NCBI GenBank assembly: GCA_017634455.1
Contig: JAGBNK010000006.1
Span: forward strand, 1 to 64,000
Direction: 5' to 3'
Length of the DNA: 64,000 nucleotides
DNA from: Lachnospiraceae bacterium
GTDB lineage: Bacteria > Bacillota > Clostridia > Lachnospirales > Lachnospiraceae
Position 1 is the stretch's first letter. Every line of letters starts with the position of its first letter. The notes beneath the pieces are model-generated. The model worked only from the letters and a program-made list of their open reading frames with translations. It searched no databases and had not been told where the DNA came from. This document shows positions 44,501 to 53,332 of the stretch, in pieces. The translations under genes and the position numbers were made by a program.

Positions 44501-45114
44501 ACCTTTTGGGCCGGGAACAGCATGGTCACATGGAAGCTGTAGGTTATGATTTGTATTGCAAGATGCTCAATGAGGCGGTAAAACGTGAGAAGGGTATGGC
44601 GGTTGAGGAAGTATTTGAGACTACCATCGACTTGGAAATTGATGCATATTTGCCAGAGAATTATGTGCCAAGTGAGAGTCAACGACTGGATATATACAAG
44701 AGAATTGCATCAATCGATTCTGAGGATGCCAGAGATGAGATGCTGGATGAGCTTATTGACAGATTTGGTGAGCCATCCAAGCCGGTTATGAATTTGCTAT
44801 TCGTGGCTATGCTTAGAATGGAAGCTCACAATGCATTTATCATAGATATATCTCAGAAGGGGGATGTCATAATATTTACCATGTATGACAGAGCGCCTAT
44901 CGATGTGTCGGCTATTCCTGATTTTATACAGCGCAATCAGCCTTATGTGAAATTTGTGGCGGATTCTAAAAATCCTGCTTTCCATTTTTACTATAAGAAA
45001 AATTCCATGATCAAAGCCAAGGATGTGCCAGATAAAACCCTTGAGATGGTGCGACAAATTGGGGAATTAAAACAGGAGTCTTTGGTGGACAAAAGTACTT
45101 CCAAACGAGTATAA
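41557..45114 (+). CDS. mfd: Transcription-repair coupling factor
   Basis: 1185 residues with the Mfd plan: UvrB-like N-terminal module, RNA polymerase-interaction domain (VGDYVVHVNHGLGVYQGF near 505), RecG-like translocase with Walker A GDVGYGKTEVA near 651, DEEQ box near 757 and SMSATPIPRSLHMSL, and the C-terminal TRCF domain. It displaces stalled RNA polymerase and recruits UvrA. It lies 11 bases after pth, with a weak ribosome binding site (TTGAGGAAT) before the ATG. Confidence 0.97.
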   Translation: MNSFLIPFKDMPNIEEIRDGLAKGTNTYEIVGVLDNFKPHLIYGVGHDVPVKLIITYDETRAKNLMESYAFFDENVYYYPPRDLLFYQSDIHSNALTRDRIEVVRALLEGGSVTVVTTIDALMNKLPPMDTYKRGVFSITIEDEINVDEIRKKLVMLGYEAVSQVEHPGEFAVRGGIIDIYSLTEENPVRVELWGDEVDSLRFFDPMTQKSVEEIKEVTIYPAVELVLTPDEIAEGLNLIEADSKKLYELYRKEMKTEEAHRVQTMASTFVDQTREWGISSGLETHLTYFLNETVGLLSYFPQDTLVIYDEMTHIQQCIKAVEDEFSESMTARLEKGYCLPRQVEMLIPKKQLAAELNKRPGVIMSTLESKKGLINISDRAGVKAVSVGSYNGQFDLLLKDLKKYKRNKYRILLLSPSRTRAKHLSEILMDEDIPCFYTEDYDHDIHPGEIMIAPGNISRGYDLSEVAFVLLSEQDIFGAKPKKKKKKFKYEGEAIAQFTDLHVGDYVVHVNHGLGVYQGFEKIEVDKVVKDYIKISYAKGGNLYIPANQLDTIQKYSSADGKKPKLNTLGTQEWANTKARVQHAVGVVAKELVDLYAIRQQDNGFVYGPDTVWQQEFEEAFPYQETDGQLQAIEDVKRDMMSTKIMDRLICGDVGYGKTEVAIRAAFKAVQEGKQVAYLAPTTILAGQQYNTFKQRMAGYPVNIGLLNRFVSTTEQKKTIEGAKNGQMDIIIGTHRLLSADVKYKDLGLLIIDEEQRFGVKQKEKIKQMKQTVDVLSMSATPIPRSLHMSLIGIRDMSVLEEAPMERRPIQTFVFEYNEEMIREAILREMARGGQVYYVYNRVRNIADVTAHIQQLVPEANVEYAHGKMTESRMEQIMYDFINGDIDVLVSTTIIEIGIDISNVNTIIIHDSDQLGLSQLYQLRGRVGRSNRNAYAFLMYKRDKMLKEVAEKRLAAIKEFTDLGSGFKIAMRDLEIRGAGNLLGREQHGHMEAVGYDLYCKMLNEAVKREKGMAVEEVFETTIDLEIDAYLPENYVPSESQRLDIYKRIASIDSEDARDEMLDELIDRFGEPSKPVMNLLFVAMLRMEAHNAFIIDISQKGDVIIFTMYDRAPIDVSAIPDFIQRNQPYVKFVADSKNPAFHFYYKKNSMIKAKDVPDKTLEMVRQIGELKQESLVDKSTSKRV

Positions 45115-45156
45115 TTATAAAAGTGTGAAAAATTAAAACTAGAGGAGTATTATGTG

Positions 45157-46173
45157 ATGAAAACAAAGAAAATTATGGCATTTGCTCTCACTGGAGCTAT
45201 TGCATGTGCGACTCTCTTAGGGGGCTGCGGCAAGTTAAATGCCGACGAGACATTGATTACAATTAAGACTGGAGATACTACAGACAGCATCTCTTTAGGA
45301 TATGGAAATTTTGCGACTAGATATACTCAGTCCAACTATGATGGAGTATACCTGTCATATTATGGAAATTCATACTGGTCACAGGAAGTTGAAGAAGGCA
45401 AGACCTTTCAAGATCAGGTAAAGGAAAGTGCGATTGATGCAATGGAGCAGGAATATCTCCTTGCTAAGCATGCTCAGGAGTATGTAATTACAATTTCCGA
45501 GGAGGAGCAGAAGAAGATTGATGAGGCTGCCAAGTCATTTATGGAATCCAACAAGGAGAGCACCCTTGAGGAACTGACAGCCAGTGAGGAAGTTGTAAAG
45601 CAGTATTTGACAAATCAGTATTATTCAACCAAGGTTGCTGAGGCAATCAAGGATCAGGCTGAGGTAAATGTAACTGACGAGGAAGCTGCTCAGAGAAAGA
45701 TTACTTATGCTTACATCAGCACAGTAGTTAAGACTGATTCAAATGGAAGTCAGACACCATACGAGAAGGATGAACTGGCGCAGTTGAAGCCAAATGCTGA
45801 GAAGGTAGCGGCTTCAAGTGATTTTGAAAATGAAGCTAAGGAACTTGGATTTACAGTGACAGAGAAAACATACGGCGCTGATGAGACAGAGCTCAATGAG
45901 GCTGTTGTAAAAGCTGCAGATGCTTTGACTACAGAGGGCGAGATTTCTTCTGTTGTTGAGGTGGAAAATGATGGATATTACATCATTCGTCTGGACAGCA
46001 AGTATGACAAGGAAGCAAGTGATGCCAAGAAGACTGAGTTGGAGGAGAAGGCTCGTACTGACTATTTCAACCAGATCTTAGATGGATGGAAGGGCGAGAT
46101 TACCTGGACCGTAAATGATAAGCTATGGTCTAAGGTGAAGTTTGATTCTCTGTTCAAGACAGAAGACAAGTAA
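45157..46173 (+). CDS. SurA/PrsA-like peptidyl-prolyl isomerase lipoprotein
   Basis: 338 residues from ATG 45157, behind GAGGAG. A lipoprotein signal ends at lipobox LGGC (Cys near 24). A SurA-N-like helical region follows (residues 80-170; MEQEYLLAKHAQEYVITISEEE), then a C-terminal part resembling PpiC (AKELGFTVTEKTYG, DGYYIIRLDSKYD). It is likely an extracytoplasmic folding factor that assists secreted proteins. The PPIase part is diverged, so enzymatic activity is uncertain. It sits behind mfd, as foldase genes often do in Firmicutes. Confidence 0.75.
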   Translation: MKTKKIMAFALTGAIACATLLGGCGKLNADETLITIKTGDTTDSISLGYGNFATRYTQSNYDGVYLSYYGNSYWSQEVEEGKTFQDQVKESAIDAMEQEYLLAKHAQEYVITISEEEQKKIDEAAKSFMESNKESTLEELTASEEVVKQYLTNQYYSTKVAEAIKDQAEVNVTDEEAAQRKITYAYISTVVKTDSNGSQTPYEKDELAQLKPNAEKVAASSDFENEAKELGFTVTEKTYGADETELNEAVVKAADALTTEGEISSVVEVENDGYYIIRLDSKYDKEASDAKKTELEEKARTDYFNQILDGWKGEITWTVNDKLWSKVKFDSLFKTEDK

Positions 46174-46248
46174 GTAGATACTATTCAAAAGTAAAAACCT
46201 GTGCTATAATATCGAAGATTATGAGTTAGCATATGAGGTGTTATTGAT

Positions 46249-47541
46249 ATGGAACAATTTGTTGTACATGGAGGTAATCCGCTCGTAGGTGAAGTTGAAA
46301 TTAGTGGAGCCAAGAATGCGGCCCTTGCTATATTGGCAGCAGCAATTATGACAGATGAGACTGTAGTAATTGAGAATTTGCCAGACGTACGTGACATTAA
46401 CATCATGCTTGATGCGTTGAGCGATATCGGAGCTCACGTAGACAGAATAGATAGACATACAGCCAAAATTAATGGAAGTACAATCAGGTCACTGAGTGTA
46501 GATTACGAATATATTAGAAAAATACGAGCTTCTTACTATCTGTTGGGAGCTTTGCTTGGTAAATTTAAAGAAGCTGAAGTTGCACTTCCAGGAGGATGTG
46601 TAATCGGAAGCCGCCCAATTGATTTGCATGTAAAGGGATTTAAGTCTCTTGGAGCCAATGTGGAAATCAGCTTTGGCCTTATTTCTGCCAAGGCAGATAA
46701 GTTGGTTGGAAATCATATATATATGGACAAGGTTTCTGTTGGAGCTACTATCAATGTTATGATGGCAGCAGCTTTGGCTGAGGGCAAAACTATTATTGAA
46801 AATGCAGCCAAGGAACCACACGTAGTAGATGTGGCCAATCTTTTGAATGCCATGGGCGCCAACATCAGAGGCGCAGGAACAGATGTTATTAGAATTGTTG
46901 GAGTTGAGAAGCTTCACGGAGCAGAATACTCTGTTATTCCTGATCAGATTGAAGCAGGTACATTTATGTGTGCTGCTGCAGCTACCAAGGGTGATATTCT
47001 TGTGAAAAATGTTATTCCAAAGCATTTGGAAGCAACAAGTGCCAAGCTTATAGAGGCAGGATGCTCTATAGAAGAGTTTGATGACGCGGTTCGCGTGGTT
47101 GCCAATAAGCCACTTACCAGCACATCTGTAACCACATTGCCATATCCGGGTTATCCTACAGATATGCAGCCACAGATTACAGCGGTTCTCGCAATTGCCA
47201 ATGGAACCAGCGTTGTTACAGAAAGCATTTTTGAGAATCGTTTCAAATATATTGATGAGCTTAACAGAATGGGTTCCAACATTCAGGTTGAGGGAAATGT
47301 AGCTATTGTAAAGGGCGTTGAGAAATATACTGGAGCTGAGGTTTGTGCTCCTGATCTTCGCGCAGGTGCAGCTCTTGTTATTGCAGGTCTTGCTGCAGAA
47401 GGATTTACAATTGTGGATGATATACATTTCATACAAAGAGGCTATGAGAACTTTGAGGTTAAGCTTGCAGGCCTTGGGGCTGAGATTGCCAAGGTTTCAA
47501 GCGATAAAGAACTTACTAAGTTCATGATGAAGGTATCATAG
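46249..47541 (+). CDS. murA: UDP-N-acetylglucosamine 1-carboxyvinyltransferase
   Basis: 430 residues, full length. GGNPLVGEVEISGAKNAALAI near 6 and the Cys loop ALPGGCVIGSRPIDLH near 118 (catalytic Cys that reacts with PEP and fosfomycin) are both intact; RAGAALVIAGLAAEG closes the family pattern. It makes the first committed step of peptidoglycan synthesis. A weak GAGGTG precedes the ATG. A strong terminator follows. Confidence 0.96.
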   Translation: MEQFVVHGGNPLVGEVEISGAKNAALAILAAAIMTDETVVIENLPDVRDINIMLDALSDIGAHVDRIDRHTAKINGSTIRSLSVDYEYIRKIRASYYLLGALLGKFKEAEVALPGGCVIGSRPIDLHVKGFKSLGANVEISFGLISAKADKLVGNHIYMDKVSVGATINVMMAAALAEGKTIIENAAKEPHVVDVANLLNAMGANIRGAGTDVIRIVGVEKLHGAEYSVIPDQIEAGTFMCAAAATKGDILVKNVIPKHLEATSAKLIEAGCSIEEFDDAVRVVANKPLTSTSVTTLPYPGYPTDMQPQITAVLAIANGTSVVTESIFENRFKYIDELNRMGSNIQVEGNVAIVKGVEKYTGAEVCAPDLRAGAALVIAGLAAEGFTIVDDIHFIQRGYENFEVKLAGLGAEIAKVSSDKELTKFMMKVS

Positions 47542-47566
47542 AATTTAAGAAATATATCAGTTAAAT

Positions 47567-47600
47567 AAAGCGTAACAGTTTGATACTGTTACGCTTTTTT
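47567..47600 (+). terminator. Terminator of murA
   Basis: AAAGCGTAACAGT pairs perfectly with ACTGTTACGCTTT across a 5-base loop, followed by TTT. Confidence 0.9.
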
Positions 47601-47621
47601 GCATAAGTTTATCTATTTAAT

Positions 47622-47650
47622 AAAAACCTCCTTGTTTATGCAAGGAGGTT
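47622..47650 (-). terminator. Terminator of the HD-GYP gene
   Basis: AACCTCCTTG and CAAGGAGGTT flank a six-base loop; on the minus strand the stem is followed by TTTTTA. Confidence 0.8.
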
Positions 47651-47665
47651 GATTGAATCTAGAAT

Positions 47666-48883
47666 TTATAAAATTGATTTGATGAAAATATCGTGATTGT
47701 CTGGAGTTGATAAATCTACCATCTCTCCGCTGCCCAGCTTCACAATTGGTCTAGACAGAGCATTGTTGTTGAGGAATACTACCTGGCCGCTTCTTCCATC
47801 ACTGAGAAGCACGCGGCTGTTAGAATAACAATTGGCAACTCTCTTGAGGAAGGTGTAAATAACTTCCGGATTATATTTCTGAAAACCTTCCTGCTCGAAT
47901 TCGTAGATTACCTGGAAAGCACATTTTGGTGAACGATAACTTCTTGCAGCTGTCATGGCGTCATATACATCTGCCAAAGCAATGATAGAAGCAAATTCAT
48001 CAATTTCATCTCCATCTAATCCACGAGGATAACCGGAACCGTCAAATCTCTCGTGATGCTGTAAAGCTACTAGCTTAATTCTGGTGTCGAATTTGGTATT
48101 CTTGAGAATCTTGTATCCTGCAAGAGGGTGGCTCTTGATGAGGGCGAATTCCTCGTCAGTTAATTTGCCCTGCTTGTTTAGCACTTCTGGCGGAACCTGA
48201 GTTTTGCCGATATCATGTAATAGACCTGCTATTGTTAATAGGTCTAAATCTTCTCGTGAATATTTCAACCATTTACCAATGGCTCGGGCGATAAGAGCCA
48301 CATTTAATGAGTGGGCATAAATTGTATCGTCCACTGAGCGCATGTTGTGCACCATGTCGAAAATCTCAAGGGATGTTTTGGATGCAAACAATTCTGATGG
48401 AACTTTCAGCATATGTTGCTCTAGGCTTTCATCCATATTACCTGAGATGATTTGGTCAAAATAATCCTTTAATGAAACCATGCTGTTAGTAAAGCTCATC
48501 TGATATTTCTGAAATTTTGGTGACACCTGAATTTTGCTGGAGAAGGACATGTTTTCCATCTGACTTGTGGCATGAGGCTCTGCTGGCTTAGGTGCCGCAG
48601 GCTTTTTTATTTCCACAGATGGGATTGTTATGCTCTGAACTTCTTCCTCTGACAGATCTGTCAATAGTTGAGATATGTCATCCTGTATAACATTTTCTTT
48701 ATTCTTCTTGGATGCTGTATCATCGGTTACCATTACATTATCAATATTGTAAAATGATAACCTTGCAATGAGCTGAGGACTGAGTACAGTGCCTTCGTCA
48801 GCAATAATTTGCCCGCGTTTTGTTTCGATTGCCTGAGCTACAACCATGCCGGACTCAAGCTTCTTGCTAGATATTTTAACCAT
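47666..48883 (-). CDS. HD-GYP domain phosphodiesterase-like protein
   Basis: 405 residues from the Met at 48883 (MVKISSKKLESGMVV), which has GGGGG upstream; earlier in-frame starts lack one. A DUF3391-like N-terminal region is followed by an HD-GYP domain near 190-350: HSLNVALIARAIG, LLHDIGKTQVPPEVL (HD) and HHERFDGSGYPRGL (GYP motif complete). HD-GYP enzymes degrade cyclic di-GMP, which suits the diguanylate cyclase at 20.9 kb. The C-terminal 60 residues may be a PilZ-like or other small domain. It converges on murA. Confidence 0.88.
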   Translation of the reverse strand: MVKISSKKLESGMVVAQAIETKRGQIIADEGTVLSPQLIARLSFYNIDNVMVTDDTASKKNKENVIQDDISQLLTDLSEEEVQSITIPSVEIKKPAAPKPAEPHATSQMENMSFSSKIQVSPKFQKYQMSFTNSMVSLKDYFDQIISGNMDESLEQHMLKVPSELFASKTSLEIFDMVHNMRSVDDTIYAHSLNVALIARAIGKWLKYSREDLDLLTIAGLLHDIGKTQVPPEVLNKQGKLTDEEFALIKSHPLAGYKILKNTKFDTRIKLVALQHHERFDGSGYPRGLDGDEIDEFASIIALADVYDAMTAARSYRSPKCAFQVIYEFEQEGFQKYNPEVIYTFLKRVANCYSNSRVLLSDGRSGQVVFLNNNALSRPIVKLGSGEMVDLSTPDNHDIFIKSIL

Positions 48884-49048
48884 GTTAACCCCCATGACTA
48901 GTAAATGCACAATTGCATTAATATTACATTATATATATGAACAATAAACTTCTTGTAAACATTATAGTGTTAAATAAAGGGCTTTGGCAACATTTTTCTG
49001 ATATGTATAAGGGGCATATACAATTTGTGTGAAATGTAGTAATCGGGG

Positions 49049-49077
49049 TTGACATCCGTGTTGTATCGGTGTAAATT
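49049..49077 (+). promoter_or_regulatory. Promoter of metK
   Basis: TTGACA at 49049-49054, 17-base spacer, TAAATT at 49072-49077; the SAM riboswitch begins about 30 bases later. Confidence 0.65.
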
Positions 49078-49107
49078 TCCATAAGTAATATAAATTTCAT
49101 GAATGAA

Positions 49108-49254
49108 CTCTCTTATTCAGAGTGGTGGAGATACATAGGATCTGTGAAGCCACGGCAACCCCATTTTGGAAGGTGCCAACCTGAGCGAGCAAAACGAACA
49201 ATAAGGGATTTGATTTGCTAATAAATTAAATCCGCTTATGCGGATTATTTTTTT
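49108..49254 (+). promoter_or_regulatory. SAM-I (S-box) riboswitch with terminator, upstream of metK
   Basis: The aptamer covers about 49108-49208. It opens with TCTTATT, followed by the conserved AGAGTGGTGGAG block, GTGAAGCCACGGCAACCCC, GGAAGGTGCCAACCTG and a closing AATAAGG that pairs with the opening strand (P1). GGATTT at 49206-49211 can pair with AAATCC at 49228-49233 as an antiterminator, competing with the terminator AATCCGC-TTAT-GCGGATT at 49229-49246 plus seven T. Binding of SAM would keep P1 closed and stop transcription. This occupies most of the 400-base gap between the HD-GYP gene and metK. Confidence 0.95.
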
Positions 49255-49301
49255 ATGCTTAAATTGATGAGTTCAAATGAACAACAGAAAGGATATATAA
49301 A

Positions 49302-50483
49302 ATGGAAAAGAAGATTTTTACTTCAGAGTCAGTAACAGAAGGACATCCTGACAAAGTCTGTGATATGGTTTCAGACGCTATCTTGGATGCTTGCTTCGAG
49401 CAGGATCCAATGAGCCGTGTTGCTTGTGAGACAGCAAGCTGTACAGGATTCGTTCTTGTAACAGGAGAGATTACAACCAAGGCACAGCTTGATATTCCTG
49501 CAATCGTAAGAAAGACTGTTGTTGATATCGGATATGATGATGGTAAGAAGGGTCTTGATGGAAATTCGTGTGCAGTATTCGTAGCACTTGATCAGCAGTC
49601 AGCTGATATCGCTATGGGAGTTGACAAGGCGCTTGAAGCTAAGGAAGGAACTCTTGGTGATGACTTGGATACAGGTGCTGGAGATCAGGGTATGATGTTC
49701 GGTTATGCTACTAATGAGACAGAGTCATACATGCCATACTCTATCGACCTTGCTCATAAGCTTGCACTTCAGCTTACAAAAGTTAGAAAAGATGGTACAC
49801 TTTCATACCTTCGTCCAGATGGTAAGACACAGGTTTCAGTTGAGTATGATGAGAACGACAAGCCAATCAGATTGGAAGCAGTTGTATGCTCTACACAGCA
49901 TGATGAGGATGTAACACAGAAGCAGATTCATGCAGATATCAAGAAGTATGTATTTGATCCAATTCTTCCTGCAGAGCTTATTGATGACAATACTAAGTTC
50001 TTCATTAATCCAACAGGTCGTTTCGTAATCGGTGGACCTCACGGTGATGCAGGTCTTACAGGACGTAAGATTATCGTTGATACATACGGTGGAATGGCTC
50101 GTCACGGCGGCGGTGCTTTCTCTGGAAAGGACTGCACTAAGGTTGACCGTTCTGCAGCTTATGCAGCTCGTTATGTTGCCAAGAATATTGTTGCAGCAGG
50201 ACTTGCTGATAAGTGTGAGATTCAGCTTTCATACGCTATCGGTGTTGCACAGCCTACATCTGTTCGCGTAGATACATTTGGCACAGGCAAGGTTTCAGAG
50301 GAGAAGCTTGTTGAGATCGTAAGAGAGAACTTCGATCTTCGTCCAGCTGGAATTATCAAGATGCTTGACCTTCGTCGTCCAATCTATGGTAAGACAGCTG
50401 CTTATGGTCACTTCGGCCGTACAGATATTGATCTTCCATGGGAAGCTCTCAACAAGGTTGATGACCTTAAGAAATATTTATAG
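49302..50483 (+). CDS. metK: S-adenosylmethionine synthetase
   Basis: 393 residues, full length. [23 protein letters not shown] near 7, [16 protein letters not shown] near 126 (conserved signature 1) and [23 protein letters not shown] near 267 (signature 2) are intact. It joins methionine and ATP to SAM. Control by the upstream riboswitch gives end-product feedback. It is the likely consumer of methionine brought in by the MetNIQ-like importer at 11-13.5 kb. Confidence 0.98.
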   Translation: MEKKIFTSESVTEGHPDKVCDMVSDAILDACFEQDPMSRVACETASCTGFVLVTGEITTKAQLDIPAIVRKTVVDIGYDDGKKGLDGNSCAVFVALDQQSADIAMGVDKALEAKEGTLGDDLDTGAGDQGMMFGYATNETESYMPYSIDLAHKLALQLTKVRKDGTLSYLRPDGKTQVSVEYDENDKPIRLEAVVCSTQHDEDVTQKQIHADIKKYVFDPILPAELIDDNTKFFINPTGRFVIGGPHGDAGLTGRKIIVDTYGGMARHGGGAFSGKDCTKVDRSAAYAARYVAKNIVAAGLADKCEIQLSYAIGVAQPTSVRVDTFGTGKVSEEKLVEIVRENFDLRPAGIIKMLDLRRPIYGKTAAYGHFGRTDIDLPWEALNKVDDLKKYL

Positions 50484-50548
50484 TCAAATCTAAAATTTTT
50501 ATTAAATAATTTTAGTGAATAACTATAACGAAATATAAATGATATAAT

Positions 50549-50582
50549 AAGTCCAAGGTTGTTGTGACCTTGGGCTTATTTT
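50549..50582 (+). terminator. Terminator of metK
   Basis: AAGTCCAAGGT pairs with ACCTTGGGCTT (11 bp, one G-U) around a seven-base loop, followed by ATTTTTA. Confidence 0.75.
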
Positions 50583-50632
50583 TAGCTTAAACAGGTTATG
50601 TAACCGACACCAGAGTTTTAGTGGAGGCACGG

Positions 50633-51760
50633 ATGAAGCTTAGGACAAGAATGACAATAGCATTTTGCATCATTATATTTTTGCCTATTTTTATGGTGGT
50701 AACTGGGTATTTTATATTTACCCATATGATGCCATATTTAAATGTATCCATTGATATGGGCTTTTATAGAAAGCTGGCTGAGATGCCGGGCATCGAGGAC
50801 GCGGCCAAGACTGTGCTGGTTATGTTTATATTTATCTTAATATTTACCGCGGGAATATTGATTGCTTGGACTTATGGTGGAATTGTTGCCAGACTCAAGA
50901 AGCTTAACAAGGCGGTGGAAAAAATTAGAGACGGAAATCTGGACTTCAAGATTGACACCAGCGGTGAAGATGAAATCAGTGAACTGAGTCAGACATTCGA
51001 GGAGATGCGCCGCAGACTTAAGGAAAATGCAGAGGAGAAAATTGATGCGGAAAATGAACAGCGCATGCTTATTTCCAACATCGCTCATGACTTAAAGACT
51101 CCTATCACTGCTATCAAGGGATATTCGGAAGGGATTCTGGATGGTGTGGCGGACACTCCTGAGAAGAGAGATAAATATATCAAGACTATATACAATAAGG
51201 CCAACGAGATGAATACCCTTATTAATGAGTTGACTTTGTATACCAATATTGATACCAACAGGATTCCATATAATTTCAACAAGTTGAATGTGAGAAATTA
51301 TTTTGATGACTGTATTGAAGAGCTGGAGCTGGATTTAGAGAATCAGAATATTCAGCTGACATATTTTAACTCTGTGGAAGAAGATGTGCTTATGATTGCG
51401 GACCCTGAGCAATTAGGTCGCGTGATTCATAATATAATAGGAAATTCTGTGAAATATATGAAGTCTCAGGAACCTTCCTTTATTAGTGTCAGGGTTCGAG
51501 ATGTGGGAGACTTTGTTCAGATAGAAATAGAAGATAATGGTCGCGGAATTGCAGCCAAGGATCTGCCTCATATATTTGACAGATTCTATAGAGCTGATGC
51601 TTCGAGAAATTCAGCTACAGGTGGAAGCGGAATTGGACTTTCCATAGTAAAGAAGATTATAGAAGATCACGGTGGCAAGATATGGGCTACAAGTAAGGAA
51701 GACATGGGAACGGTTATGTATCTGGTTCTTAGAAAATATCAGGAGGTAAGAAATGAGTAG
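50633..51760 (+). CDS. Sensor histidine kinase (two-component system)
   Basis: 375 residues from ATG 50633, supported by GGAGG at 50623-50627. Two membrane segments near 8-30 and 60-85 flank a very short extracytoplasmic loop; then HAMP, HisKA with the phosphorylated His in SNIAHDLKTPITAIKGYSEG near 150, and HATPase with DNGRGIAAKDLPHIFDRFYR near 306 and GGSGIGLSI. The short loop suggests sensing within the membrane, as for envelope stress or cell-wall antibiotics. It overlaps the response regulator gene by eight bases. Confidence 0.9.
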   Translation: MKLRTRMTIAFCIIIFLPIFMVVTGYFIFTHMMPYLNVSIDMGFYRKLAEMPGIEDAAKTVLVMFIFILIFTAGILIAWTYGGIVARLKKLNKAVEKIRDGNLDFKIDTSGEDEISELSQTFEEMRRRLKENAEEKIDAENEQRMLISNIAHDLKTPITAIKGYSEGILDGVADTPEKRDKYIKTIYNKANEMNTLINELTLYTNIDTNRIPYNFNKLNVRNYFDDCIEELELDLENQNIQLTYFNSVEEDVLMIADPEQLGRVIHNIIGNSVKYMKSQEPSFISVRVRDVGDFVQIEIEDNGRGIAAKDLPHIFDRFYRADASRNSATGGSGIGLSIVKKIIEDHGGKIWATSKEDMGTVMYLVLRKYQEVRNE

Positions 51761-52442
51761 AGTATTGATAATTGAAGATGAGCAGGCAATTGCAGAACTT
51801 GAGAAGGATTATCTGGAATTAAGCGGCTTTGAGGTTGTTGTGGAAAATGATGGAGCAAAGGGCTGCGAAATTGCTTTGGCGGAGGACTTCGATATATTTG
51901 TATTGGATTTGATGCTTCCTGGTATGGATGGATATGATATCTGCAAGGCCATTCGCGAGGAGAAGAACACTCCAATTCTTATGGTGTCAGCCAAGAAGGA
52001 TGACATTGACAAGATTCGCGGATTGGGACTTGGAGCTGATGATTATATTACAAAACCATTTTCACCAAGTGAGCTGGTTGCCAGAGTGAAGGCTCATCTG
52101 GCCAGATATGAGAGACTGGTGGGAAGCGCTAGAGAGCTTAATGATATTGTGGAAATTCGAGATATCAAGATTGATAAGTCCGCTAGAAGAGTGTGGATTC
52201 GCGGTGAGGAAACAGCATTTACCACCAAGGAATATGAGTTGTTGCTATTTTTGGCGGAGAATCCTAATAGAGTATATAGCAAGCAGGAATTGTTCCAGGA
52301 AATCTGGGACATGGATTCAGTGGGAGATATTGCCACAGTTACAGTTCATATCAAGAAAATCAGGGAGAAAATAGAATTGGATACAACCAAGCCACAGTAT
52401 ATCGAGACTATATGGGGCGTAGGGTACCGATTCAAATTATAA
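51753..52442 (+). CDS. OmpR-family response regulator
   Basis: 229 residues: receiver with acidic EDE at 8-10, phospho-Asp in FVLDLMLPGMDGYD near 53 and Lys in YITKPF near 104; then a winged-helix DNA-binding domain ending GVGYRF. It overlaps the kinase gene by eight bases, so the pair is translationally coupled. It controls unknown targets. OmpR-family regulators bind tandem repeats with about 10-11 base spacing, such as those at 13629. Confidence 0.92.
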   Translation: MSRVLIIEDEQAIAELEKDYLELSGFEVVVENDGAKGCEIALAEDFDIFVLDLMLPGMDGYDICKAIREEKNTPILMVSAKKDDIDKIRGLGLGADDYITKPFSPSELVARVKAHLARYERLVGSARELNDIVEIRDIKIDKSARRVWIRGEETAFTTKEYELLLFLAENPNRVYSKQELFQEIWDMDSVGDIATVTVHIKKIREKIELDTTKPQYIETIWGVGYRFKL

Positions 52443-52462
52443 TAGCATCGATTTAAATTGTA

Positions 52463-53110
52463 ATGAAGTTAGATATTTTATATGAAGATGAGAATATTAT
52501 AGTAGTTCATAAGCCGGCAGGAGTGGCGGTGGAAAATGCCAGAGCCACCAGTATGGATATAGTTGCCATGGTTAGAAATCATTTCTTGCCATACAGTAGT
52601 TATGTAGGTTTGGTACACAGACTGGATCAGCCGGTGGAAGGAATTATAGTAATAGGTAAGAACAAGGCTGCCACAGCAAAGTTGTCCAAGGAGCTGCAGC
52701 AACATAATTTTACCAAGAGATATTATGCTCTTGTGACAGGGGAAGTGCCGGAATCCGGCAGACTTGAGGATTACATTGCCAAGGATACCAAGACCAAGAT
52801 GGCGGTGGATGCCACGCCAGATAATGGCAAGAAGTCGGTCCTTGAATACAAGGTTGTTGAAATGCCAGATGGACAAGAGGTTGATGCAACTTGTTTGGAT
52901 ATTCTTTTGGAGACAGGTAGATTTCACCAGATTAGATTCCAGCTTTCCAAGAGAGGCTGGCCTATATTGGGTGATGTGAAATACGGTGGTGAAAATGATT
53001 CTCGATTTAAGCGAGGAGCTATTGCGCTTTGCGCATACGAATTATCATTTACCCATCCTGTTACAGGAGAGGCCATGACTTACAGGATTAAACCTGACTG
53101 GCTTCTGTAG
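52463..53110 (+). CDS. RluA-family RNA pseudouridine synthase (short, no S4 domain)
   Basis: 215 residues. YEDENIIVVHKPAGVAV at 6-22 and VHRLDQPVEGIIVIGKN near 49 carry the catalytic Asp (HRLDQ); DILLETGRFHQIRFQLS near 146 is the second family motif. It isomerises uridine to pseudouridine in rRNA or tRNA. There is no N-terminal S4 domain and the protein is shorter than RluA/RluD types. It lies about 20 bases after the response regulator. Target position unknown. Confidence 0.88.
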   Translation: MKLDILYEDENIIVVHKPAGVAVENARATSMDIVAMVRNHFLPYSSYVGLVHRLDQPVEGIIVIGKNKAATAKLSKELQQHNFTKRYYALVTGEVPESGRLEDYIAKDTKTKMAVDATPDNGKKSVLEYKVVEMPDGQEVDATCLDILLETGRFHQIRFQLSKRGWPILGDVKYGGENDSRFKRGAIALCAYELSFTHPVTGEAMTYRIKPDWLL

Positions 53111-53187
53111 ACTATGGTGGTAAATGTATATGGAATCTGATGGAACAAGTGAATGTTGCAAAATGATCATGCAAATTGATCAAAAGT

Positions 53188-53217
53188 AAGAAGCCTTGAA
53201 GATAGGCTTCTTTTTTG
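53188..53217 (+). terminator. Terminator after the pseudouridine synthase gene
   Basis: AAGAAGCCT and AGGCTTCTT form a perfect 9-bp stem with a seven-base loop, followed by TTTTG. Confidence 0.9.
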
Positions 53218-53232
53218 TTAGAATACCCTGTA

Positions 53233-53307
53233 GCGATGTGTCAGTAAATCGCGAAAAATTTGTGGCCCTAAATGGGTTAGGGCTAGTAAGCCTTACATGG
53301 GGTAAGG
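53233..53307 (+). ncRNA. Structured leader of proS with two hairpins sharing an ATGGG loop
   Basis: Three hairpins lie in a row. GCGAT (53233-53237) pairs with ATCGC (53248-53252). GCCCTAA pairs with TTAGGGC (53265-53283) and CCTTAC pairs with GTAAGG (53291-53307); both of the latter close an identical five-base loop, ATGGG, and are seven bases apart. This is not a T-box: no TGGNACCGCG-like antiterminator and no terminator before proS. It looks like a protein- or RNA-binding cis element that controls proS. Confidence 0.5.
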
Positions 53308-53332
53308 TGAAGAGAAATGGAGATTAGAAAAA

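Noticed and set aside
46489-47436. 315-codon minus-strand frame inside murA
   Set aside because: Antisense shadow rich in Cys, Asn, Ser and His, as expected for the reverse of a conserved coding frame; no start signal.
53221-53332. T-box leader for proS
   Set aside because: No TGGNACCGCG-like T-box sequence, no terminator/antiterminator pair and no Stem I AGTA/AG-bulge pattern were found.
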